From assembly GCA_044223995.1 (NCBI GenBank), contig JBGALE010000006.1, positions 186,001 through 250,000 of the forward strand: a stretch of DNA of 64,000 bases. Reading direction: 5' to 3'. Below, one piece after another: positions 27,801 through 35,662 of this stretch. The notes below the pieces were generated by a model. That model was not told the DNA's origin. It saw nothing but the letters and a program-made list of their open reading frames with translations, and did not search any database. How positions within the stretch are numbered: the stretch's first letter is position 1; every line of letters starts with the position of its first letter. A program made the translations under genes and the position numbers. The DNA comes from JACMLD01 sp044223995. GTDB lineage: Bacteria > Bacteroidota > Bacteroidia > Chitinophagales > Chitinophagaceae.

Positions 27801-28279
27801 ACATCCGTTTGGGTACCACCTGAAGCACCTTTAATTCTTATGGATACCCCGAACAATGGCTCCCCGGCTGAATTGGTTATTTTACCGGACACTTTTGTAG
27901 CGACAATGGTAAAATTTCTCGCAGTGATAACAATCAGGTTATTATCTAAAATTTTATAAGTTAAATCCTTGTCAGCTAACAGTTTATCCAATATTTCAGT
28001 AACCGGTGTATTGATGACGTTCACATCGACTTTAGTTCCGGCAGGCACGGTTTCATCATTGTATAAAAATCGGTAACTGCTTTTTCTTTCTATAATGGAG
28101 AGAGCCCTTTTTAATTCTGTCGATTGCAGCTTAAGCGTGATTTTAGTTTGAGAAAAGACCCTGGCCGAAACCTGCAAGCTAGAAACAAGTATTAATGCTA
28201 CTATTAGTTTCATAAGCAAAAGCGTCTTTAAAAGATCTTGCCTTCGAATGAAAAAAGGCAAAACGTTGTTTTTTTTCAT
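24851..28279 (-). CDS. SusC/RagA TonB-dependent receptor with STN domain
   Basis: This protein of about 1142 residues has a signal peptide (VALILVSSLQVSA). An STN/secretin-TonB short domain comes next (TELKRALSIIERKSSYRFLY...ITEILDKLLADKDLTYKI), then a CarboxypepD_reg domain (GEPLFGVSIRIKGASGGTQTD), the TonB-dependent plug (VVIGYGVANKRDLTGSI; 'VYVVDGIFND'-like segment) and the 22-strand barrel. It ends in F. The STN domain means the receptor can signal to the FecR/ECF sigma pair directly upstream, so import and induction are coupled. ATG 28277-28279 is chosen; an in-frame GTG at 28336 adds 19 residues and overlaps the leader hairpin. Substrate probably beta-1,2-glucan, from neighbours. Confidence 0.96.
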   Translation of the reverse strand: MKKNNVLPFFIRRQDLLKTLLLMKLIVALILVSSLQVSARVFSQTKITLKLQSTELKRALSIIERKSSYRFLYNDETVPAGTKVDVNVINTPVTEILDKLLADKDLTYKILDNNLIVITARNFTIVATKVSGKITNSAGEPLFGVSIRIKGASGGTQTDVNGFFSLTVPDKAVLILSYVGYDTQEVPVNDRTEINITMKTSEKVMDQVVVIGYGVANKRDLTGSIAKIAGKDIADKPNTNPIASLQSKVAGLSVVNNGTPGAQPDIRIRGTVSIGQVHPLYVVDGIFNDNIDYINPNDIESIEVLKDPSSLAIFGVKGATGVIAITTKKAKAGQTVINFNTTYGFKKLVDKIKLADAATFKTLFDEENANNGVATPDYSALTANTDWIDVVTRTGKFNANNLSISSSTDKNKFNMGLGYSTDEGIIRHEKLEKMLLSLNDEVKLNKNIKVGVNLYASRQNNPYDATWVLDAARKVMPQVSANTKQFRIQNPYGSDSINANLYSGLDVALQNAGVENPLIRLENEWDKTINIEYRTVGSVYGEVNFLKYFTFRSTFYADVSNINTRKYTPLYDAYDPLTNQPYLYSRSTSLLENDNTYRKFQQDHILTFMKNFGEHHLTATAGFTTYYFGNFRRQVLVVQPTGAGSVPIPNDKRFWYVNSGFGVIDPTIDANGKSYSSQNEYSTVSALARVLYNYKGKYYLNASLRDDGSSQIPDANRHQQFWAVGAAWELSKEDFMSHQTYVDYLKLKGSIGVLGNQTATFLDGTPINYPFYPNLNTGVNAVFGTNVYSAATPAYTPNPNLKWETVSAREIGVELNAFKNRLHFEANYFNKTTKNLMTYVSRGSLGIPDELINGGSIRNWGEEFSATWNERLSNDLSVNIGGNITFLKNKVLSLSEDLPTGVLQRAFFNNGSAISRTEAGMPIGYFYGYVVEGIFQTYADVLKSPVQSAVGSYGPGDFKFKDVNGDGVITADDRTMIGNPTPKFTYGASVNVNYKNISLAVDMGGVYGNQIFRTWGSLESPFQRVNYAGDKINRWHGEGTSNWVPIISQGNRINYNGSTYNIEDGSYFRLRNVQLAYTFSQGLISRAKIKNLKVFVNAQNLKTWKNNYGYTAEYGGDATAFGYDNAGGAIPLVTTFGLNVTF

Positions 28280-28353
28280 ACTTTGAGAGTTGAAAGGTGA
28301 AGATGAGATACCCTCCCGCAAGGGAGAACTTTGCACTGTCTGTCTTGAGCCTT

Positions 28354-28388
28354 ACGGGGAATGTTGCCGCATTCTCCGTTTTTATTTT
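28354..28388 (+). terminator. Plus-strand intrinsic terminator opposite the susC leader
   Basis: ACGGGGAATG and CATTCTCCGT form a 10-bp stem (one G-T pair) around a 6-base loop, directly followed on the plus strand by TTTTTATTTTAT. On the minus strand the stem has no U-tract after it. No plus-strand gene lies upstream, so the likely use is to end an antisense transcript that overlaps the 5' end of susC. Confidence 0.65.
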
Positions 28389-28446
28389 ATGTCGAGTTAT
28401 TTAGTTTCATATAGCAGCTTTTTTTGTGGGGTTAATTAATCAATGG

Positions 28447-29577
28447 TTATTTAGAAATAAAGACTTCTTTTTTATTAATGCTGTACTTGAACGGTACAAT
28501 CAACTGCAATGCCGTAAAAGCCTGTTCTGCTGATTCATTTTCAAATATGCCCGTAAACCTTTTCTTCTTCAGCTCTTCATCTGTAAAATGAATGGTGATA
28601 CCAAACCAGCGCTCCATGCGCACCGCCAGTTCCTCAAATGACTCACTGCGGAAAATCAGTTTGCCCTCCATCCAGGAGGTTTCAATAACCGTACTGTCCT
28701 GTGGCTGGTAAGTCAGGTGACTGATAGCCACAATGGGTTCCTGCAGGATAATTTTTGTTGGCTTCAATTTTACCGTTGCTTTTTGCTCAGGCATATCTTC
28801 CTCATTTGCAATCACCAGTTTTTCATTGGGCTTGAGGATTATTTTTTCTGAAGGACGATCCTTAAAAGTCACTTCAATACTCCCGCGTACCAGGCTTGTT
28901 TCAATATTCTTTTCACCGGGATAAGACTTTACATTGAATGCAGTACCAAGTACCCTGATATTTATTTTTGAAGCATGGATAACAAAAGGAAGCGAAGGGT
29001 TTTTTACCACGTCAAAAAAAGCCTCACCAGTCAGTACCACCTCCCGCAGTGTATTGCCATAGTTTTTATCATAGGTTAGCCGGCTCCCTGAATTGAGCCA
29101 TACCTGCGTTCCGTCTGGCAAAACCAGTTTGGTTTTTGAACCATATTTGGTAGACACTTCGCTTTTGTCGGCAATCGGCTGTGGCTTTACTTCTTTTCCA
29201 CTACCCGGTGATAAAAAATAAAACAAGGAAATCAGTACCAGGAGCGCAACTGCGGAAGAAATCATATACCACTTCCTGCGTTTTCTCCCAGCCCCTTCTT
29301 CATCACCCAACAAACCAACCTGGTCTTCCTGCTGCGCAGTATTCGTTTCCCCGAAATCAATGCCCAAAGCCCTCATGCGTTCTGCATGACGGTCAAAAGC
29401 CTCGTAGGCGTCTTCTTCATGTTCTGCTTTATGGTGCCAGAGATCGGATATTGTTTGAAGTGGGTAATGCATATCCGGGTTTTGCCTGAGGCGTTCTTCC
29501 AGCTCCTTTAATTCAGGGAGCGTGGCTTCGCCGGCAAGTTTTTTAGCAATCAGTTCCCAAACCGTGTCTTTTGGCAT
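28447..29577 (-). CDS. FecR-family anti-sigma factor
   Basis: This 376-residue single-pass protein has an N-terminal cytoplasmic sigma-binding helical region (residues 1-100, with LPELKELEERLRQNPD), a membrane segment at about 103-122 (MISSAVALLVLISLFYFL), a FecR domain (TKLVLPDGTQVWLNSGSRLTY; EVVLTGEAFFDVVK; 'VLGTAFNVKSYPGE') and a DUF4974 C-terminal domain (FEELAVRMERWFGI). It would hold the upstream ECF sigma factor inactive until the STN domain of SusC signals. It lies 66 bp after the sigma gene and 167 bp before susC, the usual Bacteroidota order. Confidence 0.95.
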   Translation of the reverse strand: MPKDTVWELIAKKLAGEATLPELKELEERLRQNPDMHYPLQTISDLWHHKAEHEEDAYEAFDRHAERMRALGIDFGETNTAQQEDQVGLLGDEEGAGRKRRKWYMISSAVALLVLISLFYFLSPGSGKEVKPQPIADKSEVSTKYGSKTKLVLPDGTQVWLNSGSRLTYDKNYGNTLREVVLTGEAFFDVVKNPSLPFVIHASKINIRVLGTAFNVKSYPGEKNIETSLVRGSIEVTFKDRPSEKIILKPNEKLVIANEEDMPEQKATVKLKPTKIILQEPIVAISHLTYQPQDSTVIETSWMEGKLIFRSESFEELAVRMERWFGITIHFTDEELKKKRFTGIFENESAEQAFTALQLIVPFKYSINKKEVFISK

Positions 29578-29643
29578 AAGTTGTTGGTTACCGCTTAAGA
29601 CACATAACCTAAGCGTTTACCCCCAAGCAATCAAAAAATAAAG

Positions 29644-30234
29644 TTAAAGTAATGGCCCCTGGCTGGAAGAAATGACGCGGGAGATATCAAAGTTGATAGC
29701 CGACCCGATTTTTTTCAGTGCGATGGAAACCTGGTTTTCTACAGTTTTGACAGATATATCAAGTATTTCAGCTACCTCCCGGTACTTCAACTCATCTTCC
29801 TTTACCAGTTTAAAAATAATCCTGCATTTGGGTGGGAGTTGATTGATGGCTTCTTTGATGCGGCTGATCATTTCTGCGGTAATCAGCAACTGTTCGGGGT
29901 CGAAATAAATGCTGCGGAGTTCTACGGAAACATCGTCAATATTTGTAATAACAGATTTATTCTGGCGGGAAAGATAATTGAGTGCAGTGTTTTTAGTAGC
30001 GACAAAGAGGTAAACTTTAAGATTGTTGATACTGTCGATCCGCTTGCGTTTTTCCCAGATATTAATGAATACATCTGAGACAATTTCCTCCGCCTGCTCT
30101 CTTGATTTCACAAAAGAGAGCGCAAACAAAAGCAGGGGGTTGTAAAATGCGACAAACAATTCCTTATAGGCAAATTGATCATCGTACCGCGCAATCCGTT
30201 CCTGCAGGTAGTTTATTTTAGCAATAGCAATCAT
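29644..30234 (-). CDS. ECF-type RNA polymerase sigma-70 factor
   Basis: This 196-residue sigma factor has region 2 (FYNPLLLFALSFVKSREQAEEIVSDVFINIWEKR) and region 4 (LPPKCRIIFKLVKEDELKYREVAEILDISVKTVENQV, a clear helix-turn-helix). It lacks regions 1.1 and 3, as in ECF factors. Together with the FecR protein and STN-bearing SusC it forms a trans-envelope switch that should induce the glycan locus. ATG at 30232-30234. Confidence 0.95.
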   Translation of the reverse strand: MIAIAKINYLQERIARYDDQFAYKELFVAFYNPLLLFALSFVKSREQAEEIVSDVFINIWEKRKRIDSINNLKVYLFVATKNTALNYLSRQNKSVITNIDDVSVELRSIYFDPEQLLITAEMISRIKEAINQLPPKCRIIFKLVKEDELKYREVAEILDISVKTVENQVSIALKKIGSAINFDISRVISSSQGPLL

Positions 30235-30469
30235 TAAAATGCAGAACCTTCTTTATCCTCAACAAATTAACAACAATAACAGTAAAACAAAAAAATAAAG
30301 CTTTTCGCTGCTTTAGCCATCAATTTGCTGGCACAAAAGTTACCTGTTCAATGATCGATACCCCTTTATCTCAATATCAAATGCCTGCCGGCAATTGTTT
30401 TAAATTCTATTGCTTTTTTTCTGCCGAACAATCGTGATTTTATTTACTTTTGCAGCGCTGTTACCAGCA

Positions 30470-30546
30470 GGACCCTTAGCTCAGCTGGTTAGAGCATCTG
30501 ACTCATAATCAGAGGGTCGCTGGTTCGAGCCCAGCAGGGTCCACCA
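30470..30546 (+). tRNA. tRNA with CAU anticodon (Ile2 or elongator Met)
   Basis: A complete cloverleaf: acceptor GGACCCT/AGGGTCC, D arm CTTAGCTCAG, anticodon stem TCTGA/TCAGA with loop CTCATAA (anticodon CAU), T arm GCTGGTTCGAGCCCAGC, discriminator A, and an encoded CCA. CAU is read by Met tRNAs or by lysidine-modified Ile2. The 'CCTTAGCTCAG' and 'GGTCGCTGGTTC..GTCCAGCAGGG'-like parts resemble E. coli tRNA-Ile2 as recalled, but this cannot be settled by eye. A TACTTTTG box at 30445-30452 fits a Bacteroidota -7 element. Confidence 0.93.
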
Positions 30547-30649
30547 AGACTAAGTCCCGTTTTACGGGGCTTACTTTTTTACAACATTTAACAATTTTCA
30601 ACTTATCATTACTCACAAGCAAGATACATTTGCTGTTCACAACTGTATT

Positions 30650-31384
30650 ATGAAACAAATTGCATTACTGTTTACCACCGTCTTACTCGTTGCATCCGCT
30701 ACCGCACAAACTGATTCAACAACAAAAAAGAAAAGAGACTGGAGTAAAATAAACCTGGCCAACCGCGCCAACGATCATTTCATGGTACAGATTGGGTATG
30801 ATGGCTGGGGTGCCCGCCCCGATTCCATCAAAACAAAGGGCTTTTCCCGCAGCCTGAATATCTATTTCATGTTTGACTTCCCCTTTAAAACCGATCCCCG
30901 CTTCAGCGTGGGCCTCGGTGCGGGCATTGGAAGCAGCAATATATTCTTCGACAAACAGGAAGTGGACATCACCAGCACCGGTAATAAACTGGCTTTCCCG
31001 AACAAGTCAGATACCACGCACTTCAAAAAATACAAACTCGTATCCTCATACCTGGAGGCTCCCGTGGAACTTCGGTTTGCCGCCGATCCCGAAAACACTG
31101 ATCACAGTTGGAAAGGCGCTATTGGCGTAAAAGTGGGCACATTACTGAATATCCATACAAAAGGCAAAACATTACAAAACTCTACAGGAGGTACGCTGAA
31201 TAGTTTTACCGAGAAACTGAGTTCAAAAAGATTTTTCAACAATACCAGGCTTGCCGTCACCGGCCGTATCGGGTACGGACATATCAGTGTATTTGGTCAA
31301 TACCAGATCAACAGCTTTATCCGTGATGGTGTAGGACCTGCTGTGCATCCCTACAGCATTGGCATTACGCTGAGCGGGTTGTAG
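30650..31384 (+). CDS. Outer-membrane beta-barrel protein (PorT/OmpA-barrel-like)
   Basis: This 244-residue protein has a signal peptide (ending ATAQ). It shows alternating hydrophobic strands such as 'FMVQIGYDGWG', 'RSLNIYFMFDFPF', 'FSVGLGAGIGSS', 'SYLEAPVELRFAA', 'WKGAIGVKVGTLLNI', 'VTGRIGYGHISVFGQYQIN' and a terminal 'PYSIGITLSGL'. This fits an 8-strand barrel of the outer-membrane beta-barrel/PorT class found in large numbers in Bacteroidota. Function unknown. Likely a single-gene unit after the tRNA. Confidence 0.8.
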   Translation: MKQIALLFTTVLLVASATAQTDSTTKKKRDWSKINLANRANDHFMVQIGYDGWGARPDSIKTKGFSRSLNIYFMFDFPFKTDPRFSVGLGAGIGSSNIFFDKQEVDITSTGNKLAFPNKSDTTHFKKYKLVSSYLEAPVELRFAADPENTDHSWKGAIGVKVGTLLNIHTKGKTLQNSTGGTLNSFTEKLSSKRFFNNTRLAVTGRIGYGHISVFGQYQINSFIRDGVGPAVHPYSIGITLSGL

Positions 31385-31512
31385 AAAATGACATAAATAA
31401 GATTTTGAGCAGGCGAACACAGCGCCTGCTTTTTTATTGTCAAATAAAGTAGCGGTTCCACGCTTTCATAGCAGGCAACAAATTAACTTTGCTGCCTAAA
31501 TTTATTCGCATA

Positions 31513-32703
31513 GTGCTTGATAAAAAGAATGTAATACAAAAAGAAGTAAGGGCAGTGTTGGTTGGAATAGCACACAAGGATCAGACAGAGCACCAGTTGC
31601 ACGAATACCTTGATGAACTCGCTTTTTTGGCTGAAACAGCAGGCGCTCATGCCATCAAACGTTTTACACAAAAATTGCAGCATCCCGACAGCAGGACCTT
31701 TGTTGGTAAAGGAAAACTGGAAGAGATAAAAAAATACATCGATACAAGGCATATCGAGTTGGTCATCTTTGACGATGAGTTATCGGGCTCGCAAATCAGT
31801 AATATTGAAAAGGAACTGAATGTACTCACCATTGACCGCTCGGATCTGATACTGGACATTTTTGCAAGGCGTGCAAAAACCGCGCAGGCAAAAACACAGG
31901 TGGAGCTGGCACAATACCAATACCTCCTGCCAAGATTAAAAGGCATGTGGAAACACCTGGAAAGACAGGGTGGTGGTATCGGTACCAGGGGGCCGGGTGA
32001 AACAGAAATTGAAACTGACCGCCGGATAGTAAAGGATAAAATTTCTTTGCTGCGCAAACGCCTGTCTGAGATCGACAAACAGGCATTTACCCAGCGCAAA
32101 GACAGGGGAGAATTTATCCGCGTGGCATTGGTAGGCTATACCAATGTCGGTAAATCCACGCTGATGACGATCTTAAGTAAAAGTGAAGTATTTGCCGAAA
32201 ACAAGCTGTTCGCCACACTCGATACCACTACGCGGAAGGTTGTATTTGAAAACACGCCCTTCCTGCTAAGCGATACAGTAGGTTTCATCCGCAAATTACC
32301 GCACCACCTCGTGGAAAGTTTTAAAAGTACACTGGATGAAGTACGGGAAGCAGATATTTTACTGCATGTCGTTGACATTTCGCATCCGCAGTATGAAGAA
32401 CAGATTGCTGTTGTCAACCATACGCTGCAGGAACTGAATGTTGTAGAGAAACCCGTGATTACTATTTTCAATAAGATGGATCTCTTTGAGCAAAGACATT
32501 TTGATCCCTGGCTGGAAGAGGAGGTAAAGGAACAGATACTGCGGGAATTAAAAGATCGCTGGGAAAATGAGTTGCAGGGCAATTGTGTGTTTGTATCAGC
32601 ACTGGAGAAAAGAAACCTCGATATATTACGCGCCACGATACTAAATAAGGTAAGAACACAGTACCAGGTAAGGTATCCATACAAAACAGAATACCTCTAT
32701 TGA
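31513..32703 (+). CDS. hflX: GTPase HflX
   Basis: HflX is a ribosome-associated GTPase that splits stalled or hibernating ribosomes after stress. The N-terminal HflX domain carries 'GKGKLEEIK' and 'LSGSQISNIEKEL', the glycine-rich linker is 'GIGTRGPGETEIETDRR', and the G domain has G1 'GYTNVGKSTLM', G3 'DTVGFIRKLP' and G4 'NKMD'. I favour the GTG at 31513 (MLDKKNV..., 396 residues), because family members start a few residues before 'AVLVGI'. The reading frame also stays open upstream to a TTG at 31489. Confidence 0.95.
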   Translation: MLDKKNVIQKEVRAVLVGIAHKDQTEHQLHEYLDELAFLAETAGAHAIKRFTQKLQHPDSRTFVGKGKLEEIKKYIDTRHIELVIFDDELSGSQISNIEKELNVLTIDRSDLILDIFARRAKTAQAKTQVELAQYQYLLPRLKGMWKHLERQGGGIGTRGPGETEIETDRRIVKDKISLLRKRLSEIDKQAFTQRKDRGEFIRVALVGYTNVGKSTLMTILSKSEVFAENKLFATLDTTTRKVVFENTPFLLSDTVGFIRKLPHHLVESFKSTLDEVREADILLHVVDISHPQYEEQIAVVNHTLQELNVVEKPVITIFNKMDLFEQRHFDPWLEEEVKEQILRELKDRWENELQGNCVFVSALEKRNLDILRATILNKVRTQYQVRYPYKTEYLY

Positions 32704-32706
32704 TGC

Positions 32707-33069
32707 ATGAGCGGCAGTAAAAAATATACCTGGTACAAAATCGCCGAATCGGAAGAAGAATTGTCATTTTCACCACAACAGATTGCGGCGGTAGAAGTCA
32801 GGGAAAAGAAAATATGCATTGGCCGTTATGGGCAGGGTTTGTTTGCATTTGCCTATAAATGCCCTCATGCGGGCGGTTGCCTGGCAGATGGGGAAACCGA
32901 TGCCGCCGGGAATATAGTTTGCCCCCTGCACCGGTATAAATTTAATATGCAAAACGGGCGCAACGTGAGCGGGGAAGGCTATTATCTGAAGCACTGGCCG
33001 GTAGAAAAAAGGGAAGATGGAATTTATGTGGGGATGGAGGAAAGCAGTTTATTCGGCTGGATCAGATAA
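32707..33069 (+). CDS. Rieske [2Fe-2S] ferredoxin-like protein
   Basis: This 120-residue single-domain protein has both Rieske binding boxes: C52-P-H54 and C72-P-L-H75, separated by 17 residues. This matches the two-Cys two-His cluster of small soluble Rieske ferredoxins (NirD/BphF-like). No membrane segment. It likely transfers electrons to a partner oxygenase or reductase that is not encoded nearby. It starts 3 bp after the hflX stop, so it is probably co-transcribed. Confidence 0.9.
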   Translation: MSGSKKYTWYKIAESEEELSFSPQQIAAVEVREKKICIGRYGQGLFAFAYKCPHAGGCLADGETDAAGNIVCPLHRYKFNMQNGRNVSGEGYYLKHWPVEKREDGIYVGMEESSLFGWIR

Positions 33070-33083
33070 AATTGATTTTCTTC

Positions 33084-33113
33084 TTTGCCGAAAACGGAAA
33101 ATCCTTATTTTTG
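33084..33113 (+). promoter_or_regulatory. Bacteroidota-type promoter for tRNA-Asn
   Basis: A TTTG at 33084-33087 (-33 element) and TATTTTTG at 33106-33113 (-7 element, consensus TAnnTTTG) are separated by 18 bp. The tRNA starts 34 bp after the -7 box. This is the cleanest promoter match I can see in the core region. Confidence 0.75.
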
Positions 33114-33146
33114 CAACCCCGTTAAAAGGGAGACATAAGTATATAT

Positions 33147-33220
33147 TCCTCCTTAGCTCAGTTGGTTAGAGCATCTGACTGTTAATCAGAGGGTCTCAGG
33201 TTCAAGTCCTGAAGGGGGAG
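33147..33220 (+). tRNA. tRNA-Asn (anticodon GTT)
   Basis: Acceptor TCCTCCT pairs with AGGGGGA (one wobble), discriminator G, no encoded CCA. The anticodon loop is CTGTTAA (anticodon GUU) on the stem TCTGA/TCAGA; T arm CTCAGGTTCAAGTCCTGAG-like with CAGG/CCTG. It marks the junction with the accessory region. I did not find a copied 3' tRNA end elsewhere in the window. Confidence 0.95.
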
Positions 33221-33266
33221 CTGAAAATCAGGCAGTTATAACGTATGTTGTAGCTGCCTTTTTCAT

Positions 33267-33287
33267 TTGCATGCAATTTGCATGCAA
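33267..33287. repeat. Two tandem TTGCATGCAA palindromes, 11 bp apart, in the gap after tRNA-Asn
   Basis: The 10-bp palindrome TTGCATGCAA occurs at 33267-33276 and 33278-33287, about one helical turn apart. The 354-bp stretch 33221-33574 between tRNA-Asn and the mod gene holds no convincing gene. Apart from this repeat it is AT-rich and becomes more so toward mod. The repeat could be a recombinase or regulator binding site at the island edge. Confidence 0.6.
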
Positions 33288-33574
33288 CTAAGAAATATTT
33301 ACTACATCGATATGTTGAAAAATCTCGTGTGAGGCTTCTCTCGACCTCGCGAAAAGAATGAGGCCAGTGTAAAATACATGATCGCTATTCATCGTTGCAA
33401 CATTCGCATTGTATAACGTTAATTGTACTTTAATTTCGTGCCACTTGAAGAGCTAGCTTCGAGATAAACTGTCGATTTAGCAAAGAAATACTAATATATT
33501 TAGTAAATTAGGGCTTCCAGGATAGAATTTGCTTTGCTAAATTCTTTATATCTAATGTATAAATAGGCTCAGCT

Positions 33575-35656
33575 ATGAAATCAACACGTGAAAAAAGCAA
33601 AAAGAATTTGACAAACGTCAATTCAAAAGATTTGTCAGTTGTGAATAAAAAATTGCCAGTTGAAGCTACCAATAATCTTGCGCTTGAAAATTTAGATAAG
33701 GAAGACCTGTTAAAAATGGTGAAGACCATGATTAACGGAGGAATAATAATGAATTTCCATGGTAAAAGAACTGCACAGGAGATAGACAAAAAGGTTCGCC
33801 CGCGACAAACCAAAGTTATTAAAGAATTGTGCGTCGGTCTAGCGGAGGAACAGGTTCGTAATCTGATTATTGAAGGAGAAAATCTTCAAGCAATGGTCAC
33901 ATTATACAAAGAACGGGGCCAGGTTGATTTAATTCTTACCGATCCGCCTTATAATACTGGACAATATTTTAGATACAATGATCGATGGGACACTGATCCC
34001 AATGATCCCGAGCTTGGCCAATTAGTTAAACTCGAAGATGGCTCGAGACACACTAAATGGATGAAAGCAATGTTTCCTCGCTTGAATATGATGAAAGCAA
34101 TGCTGAAGCCATCCGGTGTATTAGCGATTTGTATTGATGATAATGAGCTGTATCATTTAGGAATGATGCTTGATGAGATCTTTGGCGAAGAAAACAGAAT
34201 TGCAATTATTAATTGGCAAAAGGCATATGCACCAAAAAATGATAGCAAACACGTATCAACTGCAACGGAATATGTTTTGGTTTATGCTAAAGACAAAACT
34301 TTAAGTAAGACAGGCCTTGAAGACAGAACGGAAGGAATGAATAAAAAATATAAAAATACCGATAATGATCCAGAAGGTGATTGGAGGCCCGATAATTCGA
34401 CAGTATCCACACCATCAGATAAGGATCGCTATGCAATACAATCTCCATTTACTGGAGAATTGCACTATCCTGGATCACGTGCGTGGGTTTTGCCAAAAAA
34501 GACCATGAGGGAAACTCTAGAATTGTGGGGGTCTAATTATATAGAGGTTGATTTAAAAGACGGACGGCCAACCGCTTTGCTTATTAAAGGTTCTCCAGTA
34601 CCGAAAATTTCGAATTTAAATTTATTGGATAATAATCCTGTAGTTAGCCAGAAGAACGTAACGGAATCTTCGGCGGTAGCTATTTCAAAAAAGAACGCTG
34701 AAAAAATATTAGATAAAGGACCTTGGCCAGCTTTATATTTTGGAGATACTGGCAAAGGTAGGCCAGCAACCAAACGTTATATCAACAGAGTTAAAAAAGG
34801 AAAAGTGCCTTTAACCTATTGGGCTGATGAAGACTATGATGAGGTTTTAGAATTAGGGTCGCAATCCTGGGATCATGAAGAGTCGGGACATTCACAATCT
34901 GGTATTAAAGAATTGAATGCAATTGTGGGAAAGGGCCATGCCTTCGATACGGTAAAGCCATTAAAATTATTTAAAAAAATTATTCAATTATGGTGTCCGC
35001 CCGCGGGATTGGTGCTTGACCCCTATGCAGGATCGGGAACAACTGGACATGCTGTATTAGAGTTAAATGACCAAGCAAGAACGTCTAGGCGGTTTATTCT
35101 GGTAGAACAAGGTAGTCCCGAAAGAGGTGATAAATATGCGAGAAGCTTGACTCAAGAACGTATAAAAAGGGTTATCACTGGAGAACGGACAGATAACAAA
35201 GGAAAATTGAAAATTAAAGAAGCTCCTATTAAAGGCGGATTTCAATTTCGTATGTTAACCCAGAAAATTGATTCCAAAACAGTTTTGACGATGCGTAAGG
35301 ATGAGCTTATTGACTTGGTAATAACTTCGCATTGGGAAAATAATAGGCGGGGCGGATGTGGACTAATTCGAATTGAAGATAGCAGCTACAAATATCTTGT
35401 TGGTAAAAACGAGCAGAACGAAGGATATTTTCTTATTTGGAACGGAGGTAACGCCGTAGGTCAACTAGACACCATTTCTTATAGTACATTAATTCAGGAG
35501 GGCAAGAGAGCAGGATTAAAACAGCCATATCATGTTTATGCCAGGTATGAAATTTACCAATCAAAAAATATAATTTTCTACAAAATTCCGGACAAAATTT
35601 TAGCTCACCTTGGTCTGAACGAAAATAGTGACCGTTATAATGAAGACGAGGAATAA
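33575..35656 (+). CDS. mod: Type III restriction-modification methyltransferase (Mod)
   Basis: This 693-residue DNA adenine methyltransferase has motif IV 'DPPYNTG' at residues 123-129 and motif I 'DPYAGSGTTG' from about residue 482. That order (catalytic before AdoMet-binding) is the beta class used by type III Mod subunits. The central 130-480 region would hold the target-recognition domain, and the last 150 residues may contact Res. It would methylate one strand of an asymmetric site and protect host DNA. The stop is followed 6 bp later by the res start, so the two form an operon. Markedly AT-rich compared with the core genes, which supports horizontal acquisition. Confidence 0.93.
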   Translation: MKSTREKSKKNLTNVNSKDLSVVNKKLPVEATNNLALENLDKEDLLKMVKTMINGGIIMNFHGKRTAQEIDKKVRPRQTKVIKELCVGLAEEQVRNLIIEGENLQAMVTLYKERGQVDLILTDPPYNTGQYFRYNDRWDTDPNDPELGQLVKLEDGSRHTKWMKAMFPRLNMMKAMLKPSGVLAICIDDNELYHLGMMLDEIFGEENRIAIINWQKAYAPKNDSKHVSTATEYVLVYAKDKTLSKTGLEDRTEGMNKKYKNTDNDPEGDWRPDNSTVSTPSDKDRYAIQSPFTGELHYPGSRAWVLPKKTMRETLELWGSNYIEVDLKDGRPTALLIKGSPVPKISNLNLLDNNPVVSQKNVTESSAVAISKKNAEKILDKGPWPALYFGDTGKGRPATKRYINRVKKGKVPLTYWADEDYDEVLELGSQSWDHEESGHSQSGIKELNAIVGKGHAFDTVKPLKLFKKIIQLWCPPAGLVLDPYAGSGTTGHAVLELNDQARTSRRFILVEQGSPERGDKYARSLTQERIKRVITGERTDNKGKLKIKEAPIKGGFQFRMLTQKIDSKTVLTMRKDELIDLVITSHWENNRRGGCGLIRIEDSSYKYLVGKNEQNEGYFLIWNGGNAVGQLDTISYSTLIQEGKRAGLKQPYHVYARYEIYQSKNIIFYKIPDKILAHLGLNENSDRYNEDEE

Positions 35657-35662
35657 TAGTCT

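Noticed and set aside
33147..33220. tRNA-Asn 3' end as attachment site of the visible island
   Set aside because: I could not find a second copy of the 3' end of the tRNA in the window, so the claim would be unsupported.
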